DNA from: Antedon mediterranea
Lineage: Eukaryota > Echinodermata > Crinoidea > Comatulida > Antedonidae
Reading direction: 5' to 3'
DNA: 64,000 nucleotides
NCBI RefSeq assembly: GCF_964355755.1
Contig: NC_092671.1
Span: forward strand, 5,837,001-5,901,000
The notes under the pieces were generated by a model, which worked only from the letters and a program-made list of their open reading frames with translations, was not told where the DNA came from and searched no databases. This document shows, in pieces, positions 21,867 through 34,400 of the stretch (positions are counted from its first letter, which is position 1; each line of letters begins with the position of its first letter). The translations under genes and the position numbers were made by a program.

Positions 21867-24689
21867 TTATATTAGAGATTGGTTTATAATTAATAAATCA
21901 AGTAGAAATGGATGCATTATTAAAAATCACCAATTGCTTACTGTACTGTAGGAATTAAATTGAAAATAATGTGCAGATTCGCAGAAAAATAGTACATTTT
22001 TTAGAATTTTTAAAATATAATAAAAAATGGCAAATTTCAGATAAAATTCACATAATCAGAGTACAGTAGATGCATTTCTAACATTTTATTGATTGTTCAG
22101 GAATTTTTGGTATCCTCCTACTCATAATATTTTACTGTATGTACACTTCTGTATTTACACTCCATAAAAAAAAAATGTGTTATATTCCATCTAGATAGAG
22201 GTGTTGTTTTAATTTTTCTGTGGTATTTATCGTGTCATGTTTTTCAAATTTATGATCCGGATTAGAAATTGTATGGAATATCATATTTCAAATTCATAGT
22301 TACAATGTAGCAACAGTCAGTTAGTACATACAGTTGGTACGTGTAGCCTGATTACAATAAGGAATTATCTCATCACGTTCTTATCGTTTACTTGAATCTC
22401 GGTTATAATCGTATAATCCTGCCACAAATCAGTTTCAGTTTTGATGTGTGTGATTTTGTTGCTATTAAAATTCATCAGCCTTATTCTTTATTCTACCTTT
22501 AGGCTTAAGCGATAAAATTCAATAAACGACAAACAGTTTTGCCTTTAAGGTTAAGTCGTGAATTTTGAATGGTAATAAATTGTATTTGTGTTTAACAAGA
22601 TTTAGAGTAATAGACAGATATTCATTGGATTTAATGTGTGAATAATGTGCATTTTGCCAACAAAGATGGATTTACAATTTAACAGTTATCAAATTTAAAA
22701 GGTTACATGGACAATTGTACTGTAGACTGCCCTGTACAACTATAGTCAGGTTGTACTACAGTATACAGATTACATACTGTACTTGAGCAGTCTCACCAAA
22801 ATATTATAGTAAATGTACCAAGTACCGTAGGAAATAAAAAAAATCGTAGAGCTACACTGAGTAATGTAGCCCTATATGAAGAACCTCACTTCTCATGCAG
22901 GATGCTAATCGCTGGTGTGTGGCACTGGTATTGTGACTGTTAAAATCTACTATTTATTTTAACAAATTGTCTTTAAAATATTCAACTACAGTACAGTACT
23001 ACTGTATACTGTATATTCATAGTCCAATTACAGTAGTAAGTGATTGTAAACTTAAATTTTGTTTAGTAAAAGTAAATGTTGCTATATCGGCATACCGATA
23101 TTAATATAGACCAATAAAAGATGAATTGATGAATTCAACTATGTGTGTAGGTCTATTACTTTACAGTCAACTCATCCCAAAGCAGAAAATCTAGCTATAC
23201 TAATGTACTCTTAAAAAATATATTTTTAATAACCAAACCCAAAATATGTCAGATTTTAATGCGATTAGACAAACAGACAAACAGCCAATCAAATTAAAAC
23301 ATTAGATCACAATTTAGTTTGTTTTGTATACTGTACACAACAAACCTAAAGTAATACTGTATAATATATATAATTTAAATACTGTATACTGTATTTCTAA
23401 TAATTTGCTATTCCAATGATTGTATATTTAAATAGTAATTTCCAACACTGTCAAGTACTACCTGTACAGTATGAATTATACTGGCACCTGCCAAAATTTC
23501 CTATGGCTATAAAACGCATGGCATTTCAAACGAGAATTCATTCCAAGATTTATTGTACACCTGTAGTGTTTTAAATGCATTGTTGTTTACTTCAAACGAG
23601 GTTTAATTTAATAATTGAGAAACAAAATTAAGGAGTCTAATAAATTATTTTAGTTGTTTGTCGGAGGACTATACACAGTATGAATCCATCATATAACTAA
23701 ATCTTTTGGGAATATAGAATATTACTTTACACACACGTTTTGTGTAATTTACATGATGTTTTTTAATTTGTTTTAAATCATTCTTTAACAAAAATGAAAT
23801 CTCACCATTTCATTTTCTACTTCAAATTTCCTTGTCTGAAATAATTGGAAAATACAGTACCTTGAACTTTGACATTGTAATGTAATTGAACAGTTTACAT
23901 TGAAGAACAACCCCATCTATGAATGGTGCCAAATTTAGCGACGCATTGTGATTGAATAGCGCCACATTCAGCTAAAAACCTATTTAATAGCGCCACATAC
24001 ACAAAAAACATTCAGTAGCTTCATATTCAAATAAGAACCTTTCTAAAAAAACACTAAAACATTAGTTTGGGCTGTTTGCACATAGAAATCCTACTGTAGA
24101 CTATACAAATTTCTTGATTTCGTGTTTAATGTTATTTTCTCAAATCATTTTGTGGCACACATTCCTTTATCAATTAACAACATCATATATCATTTTTTTT
24201 AAGCTGCAGAAACTACAGTATCAGTATCTGTATTCGTAACGTACAAACACCATCTCTGGTTATCGCGTACGTTGGGTAGGGTCATGTACAAAAATAATCA
24301 TTTATTGCAAAGTGTGCTTTTGAGAAATTACTTTCGATGTCAACGAAAATGTAGAATATTAAATCTGTACTATCGAACGACAGATTAAATGAATTATGTA
24401 TGAAGTCTAGCATGGAACAGGCTTTGTAAATAACACTGTATTGTGGCTGCCAGTCAATTGTACCAGGTAGTGTTTGGAGTTTTGATGGGAATCTAAACAT
24501 CTGTATGCGGTACAATATGGATACAGATCTATGTACAGGTCAACCTTTGTTTACTATGATTTCATTTACTAGATATACACTGATGAAATTTACTTAGGGC
24601 CGGTTCAGACCTACGTAGTTATGCTTTCGTGTCGTATATGAAAGTAAACCTTGATCAACATGGTATGTAAAACAACAGGGATATACACA

Positions 24690-25170
24690 AACGATAAATG
24701 ATTTATTTATAGTTATTTTATTTATTAAACCTAAAGAGGATAACCCTAAACAGCATATGCTGACAATCAAGAGGCCCTCGTATTAAACATGTAAAACAAA
24801 CATATATGAAAAAAATAATAGGTCTAAATAAAAAGTTATATACTATACATGCAACTATACAAAAATATACAAGTATACACTATACAAAACAAAGTGATTT
24901 TTCTTTCTGCATCAAATACTGTACTTATAAATTATCTATTGACACCGCATATCTTAATTTGCAGGGTAGCATATTCAGATAGGTTGGTGCTCAGTAGATA
25001 AAACTTGCTGGAAGTTTTGGTTCTAGGAAAAGGGACAACGCCAAATTTCCTCTCACCGGCACTTCAAGTACATTGATTGAGAATTCTGGCAAGACGCAGG
25101 TCAATAGTGATATGTGTCTTTAGGCTTTATATAATTCTTCTCTACCTACAGTAGGCATTGCGCCATCATG
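24690..25170 (-). mobile_element. LINE 3' fragment (minus strand)
   Basis: On the minus strand a decayed coding piece (RKFGVVPFPRTKTSSKF..., stop in frame) is followed by a UTR with the hairpin-like GAGGGCCTC...GGTTATCCTC and a tail of TTTAATAAATAAAATAA. The same UTR layout is seen at 53590-53735. Confidence 0.5.
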
Positions 25171-26894
25171 ATTACAAAAATGACTTAAAAAAAATATGGT
25201 GAATAGACTATAATAAAAGAGTACAGGTTATTTGTTGTTTCTTCTTTTGTTAAATTCTTGACAGTTTCCCAGGCATGCAATTAAACTGTATAGCTGAAAT
25301 ACAATGACTATCAACTTTGCACAAATAACTACCATTCCATAACCAAGGACTAAAGGACACAATATAATACCAATTGTCTAATTACAGTATTATGCTTTAC
25401 TTCTCATGTTCAGTAAAGTACAGTCTGTCTCTCAGGCAGAATAATATTAATACAATAATAGTATACAGTGAATGATATAAATGATCATGTACATGGAAGG
25501 AAATGCTAATAAAAATGTATTGATTTATTATTTTACATAAATATATGTAGAGCTTTAAAGTAAAAATAATTAATAGGTTGAATTATAATTTTTATATTAC
25601 ATGGATATTTTTATATATCTCCTTGTGATGTAACTTGTATTATATTGTATCTATTTTAATGCAGACATTTAGCAAAATTTACTTTTAGATACAGTATAGT
25701 AATACATTATTAATTGTTATAGGATATTGTAGTAGGCCTCTATAGTTTCACATAATTAAAGCGAATGTGCATATACACTGTACTGTTGTAAATGAAGTAT
25801 AATTTCTAGAAGCACATTACTTACATAATAAATAAATAATAGTACAGTACTGTTAATTCTAGTATTTTAAACATTTTATTCATTATCTAAAGACATATCA
25901 CTGTACAGTATAACAAACAGTATTAAATAGTAAGAAGAAAATAATAAGATAAATGTTTCACTTCTAATATAGAAATCGTTCCTCCTTTTTTGCACTTGAA
26001 TTTCAAGAGGTTGTAATCAATACAAGAAGTAATTTTTTACTCTGTAGCTCATTAAGTATGCGTTAATCCCATTCCTTCCATCTTATAATTTCCAATTTTA
26101 TTATGCCACATCATTCATTCCTTTTGTTACAATCGTTCCTAGTGCTTGTTGCTAGGCAATCAACCTGCCATCTTAAGTGTTGTCATGCATGATGAGTTAT
26201 TTTGAAAGTTCTTTGATTGAAGCCAAGACAGTCGTGTTTGAGTACATTTGTCTGTCTATTCCAATGATTGGTTTGTGTAATTTAGTCATTGCTAAGAGAA
26301 AGATTATCTTTTCCCATGTGGGAAAGCAAGTACAGTACTATACTTGGCAAAATATTTTTTTAATTTAATATTTAATTAATCAATGGCTTTCTATTTTGCT
26401 TCAGACATTACAAATAAGTATAAATTATTTAAAAAATATTAAGAATTTAAGTTGATAAATTCAAAATATAGAGGTGTTTAATAGAAGTTATTTCTTGCGT
26501 TTCAAACAATATCTATATTATTTTGTACTGTATGTACTTGTTTTTTTTTTGTTGCAGTACAATACATTTTAAATGTTCACATGAATAATGTTGCATAAAT
26601 TATAAAATAATAACAAATTATAATGTAAAGAAAGCACATTTGATTATAATTAACCTTGCACTAATTGCTTTCCTCTGGAGTATTCATTATAATTAATTTA
26701 AAATATGTTATTTTCATTTTGAGACATAAGAGCAAGTTTTACGGTGATAGCACTTAGCTTTCAACTTTCATGATTGTTCTTGACATAATATTCAATAATT
26801 TATTCAAAATAATTGATACACAAAAGTCCCACAGGCTAAATTGATAGCTTCCTTTGCTGTTTCAGTGACGACATACAAGTAAAGTACTACTGTA

Positions 26895-27056
26895 TAAAGC
26901 TCTGTCTACACTTTATGTGACAAAAAAATGTAATGTGCCCATATATGGACATGATGATGTCATATCACTACCATATTTGGGGGGTATCACTACCATATTT
27001 GGACACATCACACTTTTTTTGCGATAAACTAGTTTGATAGTGTAGATAGAGCTTTA
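26895..27056. mobile_element. MITE family A, copy 6
   Basis: The left inverted repeat has lost its ATCAAA part. The core has CCATATATGG and two CCATATTTGG, one with a GGGG expansion. The right end GATAGTGTAGATAGAGCTTTA is intact. Confidence 0.85.
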
Positions 27057-28570
27057 GATAATAACATTATATTTAATATTTTATATATAAACTATTGAAA
27101 CTATTTCTATTTGAATTTTTTTAATAACATTTTAATAATTTGTTATTTTAGATGAATGTACTGCTATATTAAAACCTTGTTTGTGTTATATTTTTAGATA
27201 GAAGGCTCAAATGTTAAATTAAATGAAACATTAAAATTAATATTTTTCATTTCATTTCAAAATTTGTCCAATGGAAACGATAAATCAAAATCTCTTACTT
27301 TAAATTTAAATAGGAAATTGGAAGGGATATATCAGTCAAGTTATTAATACGACAGCATCTCATCAGTGTACTGATAGTAGCAAGTCCAGGTGCCTGGAAG
27401 TAACCACTTAATTATCTCTTTAAAACACTGCAATTATTTGCTTGCACTTTCTCCAAAATCTACACCAGGATCACATTTTCGCTTTTCTTGTACCCCTTTC
27501 AAAGCCCTGTTTTACCCTCTCCGGTAACTGAAAGTGACATGGGGGTAATTAGGCCCCGAAAAGGATTTTCTTGTTACACGATGCAGGAGCTAGCCTTCAC
27601 TGCTCAGGAAATTTAATTTTTGAATCGGTACTATTTAGCCTTGCAGCTTGTTATGTGCATCATTAGTTTCGAATTTGCATATTTCAGATGTCTGCGTGGT
27701 AATCATGACGTGATAATTAGTTGATACCATCTTTTTTTTTTACTTTGTCACTCTTGGCCCCGTTCAAGATGTATAGACGACAGTACAGCTTCCAAAGTGC
27801 TTTCCAAATAAATATTTTGTATATATATAATAATCAACAAATTTGTTTTATCCCTTCCCGAACGAACATAACCAATACATTACTATTCCAGTTATTCACC
27901 ATTGAAAATTCGCCAACAAGATGGTGCCCGTCAATCAACTTCTAGTAATTAACCAAATTGCCACTCATTATGTAAATCAAAGAGTTACTTTTAAATAAAT
28001 TTCTGACAATTTTTTGAAAACCAACTATCTGTTGACAGTTGATAAGTTGTCATTTCCTTTGTCAGAAAACCATTTTACATGCTCTATTAACTTTACATTA
28101 GAAACCACAAAAATCAAACAATATTCATGATTCCAATGGCAATCCCTCATAGCTTTTTGTTGACACAATGCTAAGATAAGGTAAAGTTATTTTTGCCAGT
28201 CCTTGGCTTTTATGAATATGAATTATAAATTGAAATACAATTTAAAAAAATACTATAAACTATGTCAACAGTTTTTGTTGTCTTTTTAATTTTGTTTAAA
28301 ATTTTTATTTTTTTTTTACAATCAAGGTTTATTGTTGACCAAAATAGATTAAGTTTTACCCTGTTTATTCACGGTGTGATCCGGAAACTATTTTAATCTA
28401 GTACAATTATGTCTTTAGAAATAGTTTTAAAACTTGGACCGTAAAATCGAACTAAATAAAACCAAAACAAACATTTTTTTTTCATAGAAAATAGTTTCCC
28501 ACTAGAGGGCGTGATTCGCGGATGGCACCATTATATATTATGGATGCTCTGCTGCTATTAATCGACTATT

Positions 28571-28767
28571 CAGGCCTTGTCTTTTAAAGCGAGCGAGTGC
28601 GATCACTCACCTAACACACTCCTAAACTGCCCTGGAGGAGTGCGATTTACAAAACGCTTAAATTTGGTAAACTTCTACACAATACAAACAGCACACCTAC
28701 AGCACCCCTGAATGTATTGAGGAGTGCAATTTGTAGCACACCTATAATTTTCAAAAGACAAGGCCTG
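28571..28767. mobile_element. 197-bp MITE with target-site duplication
   Basis: Perfect 15-bp terminal inverted repeats CAGGCCTTGTCTTTT / AAAAGACAAGGCCTG, flanked by the direct repeat ACTATT (28565-28570 and 28768-28773). The interior has two GGAGTGCGATTT/GGAGTGCAATTT blocks and CACACCTA phrases. The CAGG...CCTG ends recall hAT elements, but the duplication is 6 bp, not 8. Confidence 0.8.
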
Positions 28768-29394
28768 ACTATTGTTCGTTTGTATAATAATGTTCATGAA
28801 AAACTTAAACTTCAGGTATACATTATATAAAAAAGTATTATTTAAAATTAATTAATTTAAAAAAATTCTTACAACCCTTCGGCCAAGATAAACTCACAAC
28901 TGAGGCGGCATACTGTAAGAACATGACTATTATTTAATTTGATACTTGAGGGAAATTACCAATACTCTCCACATATTTATATTTAGGTTTTTTCAATACT
29001 ACAAATGAAGCATAATTTATTGATTCTTGTTACTCCTTTGATGACGTCAATTATGCAACTATTCAATAACTACAACTAAATTAACAATAGGCCAAATCTA
29101 GAATGTTCCTTTTATACAATAGTTTGTAATCCACGGTCCCAAAGCTTAATTCTTGTTCGTCTCAATGGTTCCAAATTCTTTCTAACTCTATACAATTTAT
29201 ATTATTCTAGCTAGACGTTGTATTTGTGGTTTGTTGATAGCAATCAACTGTAATTCTTTGAACCTGATGATTTCTAACAATGACAAGGTGTGGTGGATAT
29301 TTCCTGTTATATTTTGGTTTATAAGAAAAAGTAAACATTTTAATATCATAATATTGACTCTCATTTCAGACAGTTAGTAAATAAGTAGGCGTTT

Positions 29395-29790
29395 ATTTGG
29401 ATGTTATACGTTTATTGCCATGGCCCACTCCAAAAAAGGGTGGTGCATTTATATAAAAAACAAATACAATTTTATACACAAACAAATAATAGTGTTAATA
29501 GTAAAGGTTAAAAAAATAATTCAAATTCAAAACAAACCATTAAAAATCAAAATGCATCATCCAGAGAAATAGTATAGTATAATTAAATAAAATCATTGTA
29601 GAATCATATAATTTAAATATTATATATTTATATTGATTACTGTACGTTTTAGCTTTTTTGTGGGAGTGGCACGCCTAATTGGCAACAGAAGCTATTGGCC
29701 TCTTTTGCATGCCACTCCTTGGTGCAATTTAGCTATTTTTTTTGTATTGTCATGTCTATATAACTTTGCCGAAATTAATAAAATGAAATA
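29395..29790. mobile_element. LINE 3' tails, probably two in opposite orientation
   Basis: Right part (+ strand): a stem AGTGGCA...TGCCACT, then TTGCCGAAATTAATAAAATG and an A-rich tail, typical of a LINE 3' end. The left edge (29405-29440) has CCATGGCCCACTCC and GGGTGGTGC, which read as the complement of a similar tail on the minus strand. Confidence 0.45.
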
Positions 29791-31497
29791 AAAAAAAATC
29801 ATAATTTTTATTTTGATAATTTTAGAATCATATCTATAATGAGATATTGATATGAATATTAAACTATAAATATGAATAATGCATGAAGTTGCAGCAACTG
29901 GTTATGTAATGTTTGACCTTATAAAGGTCACCAAGTTATTTGATTGGAAAGTTTAATTTGAATTTTAAATGAATGAAAGATTATCTCCTGCATAATGGTA
30001 GTATAAATAGCTGGAGCCATTTTAACCTTTGAATCCTGGACCTAGAAATTTGATATATCATAGTGTGTGACTTTAAATTAGGTCGAAATAAACGTAGGTC
30101 TAGTGGCTTTAAATATAGGTCCATTTTTAACACGGAAACTGGGTTAGAAGATCTTATCTGTGTTGGTAATTATTATTTTACATTTTTACCATTCCTTTTT
30201 ATCTCTCTTTTCAAAATTAAAAGATCCCCATAAATACTACAATACAATGATGTAAGGTATTCACATGAAAGGGTGTAGGTCTATGAAGTATTAAAAAGCC
30301 CCTGTCTGATCATCTTTGGGGTTCATTTCTAATTATAAATTTTCAACAAGTAGTCTGTCTTTCTTATTGGCTACAATACGAAGGCTCCGATTGGTTGAAA
30401 TTGAATGCTTGATTGACAATCTGGAAGTGTTAATTAAATAAAAACATACGTTATAAATTTATTTTTTACAAACCATGTAATTTGTATTTGTGTTAAAAAA
30501 TTGGAAAGATCTGTGCCTGTTAGAAACACCTGTTGAGTTTACCCATTGGGAATGAATATGATTCATTGTAATGCAATCAAATATATAGATGGAGATTCCA
30601 GGCATGCTATGTCGTCAGTACAGTAGACATTACATCATTGCCTATAGCATTTAATATTACTGTGTTGGGTGGAGTAATAGGGCTTGTGACTTAAGGGCAG
30701 TTGTGACAGTTAGTTCACATGGCTGTTGGTTTATGACCAAAAAAAAATCTAGTAGATCATTTTTTATGCTACTGTATGTCACAGGGTAAATGCCCTCCAA
30801 TGCTGGAGTACAGTAGTTGCATTGGAATGCTCATGCTCTGGGGCCCCTCGAGCTCTACTGTAGGGCCTCTGGGTTTAGCCAGTGAGCGCTCATAGCCGTT
30901 AAGCCACTGTGTGCGAGTTCAATAAAATGAATTGTACTTTTTTTATAAAAGTTTAAAAAGAATTTATTCAGTGAATACTGTTAGTTTGTGAACCAATAGA
31001 AATAGAAATTAGTGATGATTTCAGCATTAAATAAAAACAAATACATTTAACCTAACAGATTGGGTGTACAAACTAATTCCATTTTCTCATAAACTGAATA
31101 TTTCTAATTAGATAGATTGACCTTGTTTCTGAATATTACAGAAATAGTATTTCTTCAAAGACAGATGTTTTTTTGCAGTCATATGGTACAATTGAATTTG
31201 CATTGCCACAGTAGTATGCAAACATTCAATATGCTCTAACGTATTATTTGTTGTGTTTATTTTAGTAATGTAAATATAATATTTCTGTTTTCAAACTTTT
31301 TAATCTTTTAAATTTATTGTTCTTACAGAAAATGCTTCAAAGTTTGCGTGGAATATTTTAGTGATAAGTTGGAACATTTTATACTGACTGCAAACACATT
31401 ATTATATTCATCAACAATACAAATACGATGGAATTATATTAAAAAACCTTGGAAAGGAAACCAGGAATTTATATGTATACTTGACTCTTTTTCTTAG

Positions 31498-34400
31498 TAC
31501 TGTAGAGGATATCGACGAAAATGACCATGAGTTATAGTAAGTATATTTTCTTACATTTATATTTTCATTGACTTACAAAAAGAAAAACATTTTAAGAGAA
31601 AAAAAAATTTCATTAAAAGGTAAATATTAAAAAGTTATAATAAATTGACATCACAGTATTATGTGTGCATGATTTGTGAAGATGTGTAGACTTTCAAACC
31701 ATTTTTGTACTTTACTGTAAATACAATTTCTATTTTCAAATAAAAAAATCTACAATAATTATTTTGAAATTATCCTGTTATCTCTCACTTTCTTTCATGT
31801 CTACTAAAAATGTACTAAAACACTCTGGAAAGAACTAGCTGCTTGGTGTAATTAATATTGGCCTGCTGCTATATACTAGCGTATAAGTAATTACAATTAG
31901 ACAAGTAATCACAGAAATGTTTTAAGAAAATGAGACTCCTTTTCATTATTACAAAATGTTTGACTTTTGAAATACCGATTTCGGTACGCCGGCTTACTGT
32001 ACCATTTGCCTATCGGCAAAATTGCATGAGCATCTTTTGCTTCTGTATTTGTTTAGACGTTTTAAGAAATTTTATTTTAAATCTGCAGAGTTTTCTAGAG
32101 GGGATTGATAAAAGAACTTCCTTGACGTCAATAAGCTGCTTTCTTTTATGCCATTGACTTCAATTGAAAACCTGGAAAATAACTGACCCCTGGTATAGCT
32201 ACTGTTTATTTGATCTTGGGAATTTTCTTTTTGTTACATAATGTATGTAATTATTATATTAAATAAGATAATACCACTGTAATGTGAATAAAGGATTGTT
32301 TTAATTCAATGCTTAGTTTTGTGCTTCCAGTTTAGAATACCATATTGTATGTATACATACATGCTATAGTTATTAAACTTTATTCATATCAGGAGGTACT
32401 GTATTTTTAAAACAGACCAAGTATTACAGTACTGTATGTCGAATTTAAAAACTCTAGCTTAGATGTGCATCACATGAAAATTGGGTCGCAATGTAATAAT
32501 GCTTTCTTTATAGTATTACACCCTATTTAACTCCATCTAAGGCTCTACTATGGAACTTATGTGTTCTATAGTAACTAATTGGTTAAACCCAATTTCACTG
32601 TTATGTTATGTTATGTCCAATCACTATGGAAATTGTAAATATTTCAGTTGGGTTGTGTATTTGTTGTTATGTTGTCAGTAGTAATGTGTCAATATTTTTG
32701 AATATTTCCTGATTTGTTGCCACAACATATACATGTATTATTTACTTAAATTGGTGGAGCTAATATTTAAAGTCTTTACATTAGTTTATCAAAATAACAT
32801 TTAGTTGCTAACAACATTTAAATAATGCAATTGAACTGAACATTAAAGGTGATAATTAAAATAACACTGGTAATTATTAAGTACCATAATGTACTGTATA
32901 GCAAAGGATATCAATGACAACACTTTATACATATTTACAGTTTTGTTGTTACGGTAGGGGCTAGAAATGGTCACTGTATACAGCTAGCACAATAAAGCAT
33001 TACCTCATTGGTGGGGCTAATCTTTCAAATTATTTTTCATAGGTTAGACCTACAGGGCACAATCAGTTTATCAACACAAAAGTTTATTAACAACTTTATA
33101 GTTTGTGAACAATACTTAAATACAATTGAACGTTATGGTTGATGATTCCCCAAATACCACAAGAGTTACACAACATGTATATTTAGATTTAGTGAAAATG
33201 TCAATTGGTCATATGATTTTTACTTTGTTATGGTTAGTTTTTTTGTCATGTTCTAGTCTGATGTGACATTATCACACTGCAATTGAAACTAGTTGAATGT
33301 CTTTTAGTCCAGAAAATATTTTCTTAACTTGGTGGTCTCCAGAAATCTGCTTTATCAAGGTAGGGTTTTTTTAAATTAAAGAATGATCAATGATATTGAC
33401 AGATACTGTATAACATAATATGTATATTTCTATTTGCATGGACAACACATGGTATTATAGTACTATGGTTTCTATTGGTTTTCCTTAATAATTATTCTCA
33501 AATTATATAGCTTCTGAATTGTATTAAATTACAGTAAGTAGTCCTAGATGCAATTAACTTTAAAAATATCTTTAATTTAAATTGGCCCAGTTCCAAATAT
33601 TGAGTATGTACGCACGTTTTTTGTTTTAAACTGGTATAAGAGTACAGTAGCTCCACCAATAACGTATTAATAGAGTTATAGGAAATGCTGTCTTCCTGTT
33701 TTCTTCTCTCAATTGGCTGAAGCAAGTCATGTGTTCTTGTAGCTTAAGAGTTCAGCGACGTTACTTGTAATTACATTTGTTCGAGTTAGAAGCGGTACAA
33801 TGTGTCAGTAGTAGTATGGATACGGTCACGGCGGCACGTCTTATGTGGATTTATGAAAGTACGAAACCGACCACGTACATTCTTGATACGATGAAACAAG
33901 GGGACATGACGCAACAGTTGTCATTTAGTACGGCAACACAGCTCATGTTGCAATCTAGTCAATTTTCATTTGGTAAGTTTATTGTACCTTGGACCTTTTG
34001 GATTATTATACAGTAAGCAAAAGGGATACTGTACCTTTATTTTCTATGCAATTAACAGTTTTTCTTTATATTTATTCTTTGTTACATAAGGAAGATTAAG
34101 TATCTTTGATTATAATACTTTGCTTTGTGTATTACTGTACAGGTTAAATAATATCAGTTACTAAATACAGTATAGTCTTGTTTTCGGTTTTTTTTCATTC
34201 AGAAAAATGTTAAAATGCATCTACATATCATGTTATATTTTGTACTACAGTTACTCAGTTCTCTGTTGTTCTCGTAGCAAATTATAGAAGTAACATGACT
34301 TTAAAAATAGGAAACATGTTTACCTACTCCGTTTTGAATTAAAAGCACTAAACGCGATCATGTACACAGTAGGAACAGTGTCACAGGATGGGCCTGTGGC

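Larger units (their letters stand above)
21867..31497. other. Intergenic region, right part
   Basis: About 9.6 kb, strongly AT-rich, with no supported gene. Contents: a LINE fragment (24690-25170), MITE A copy 6, a MITE with target-site duplication (28571-28767) and LINE tails (29395-29790). Words such as TACAGTA and TACTGTA recur far more often than expected in 22700-26350. The kinase promoter and noncoding first exon probably lie here, but I cannot place them. Confidence 0.5.

Noticed and set aside
21071-21889. ORFs rich in LRNLKLRK / FEIAQ repeats
   Set aside because: They are translations of the TTGCGCAA palindromes in the foldback element, not a gene.
14312-31497. A hidden gene in the 17-kb intergenic gap
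   Set aside because: No run of splice-bounded open frames with protein-like character was found on either strand; only repeats and AT-rich DNA. A noncoding RNA cannot be excluded from sequence alone.
33498-33725. Minus-strand ORF of 75 codons
   Set aside because: No motif, no splice context, and AT-driven composition.
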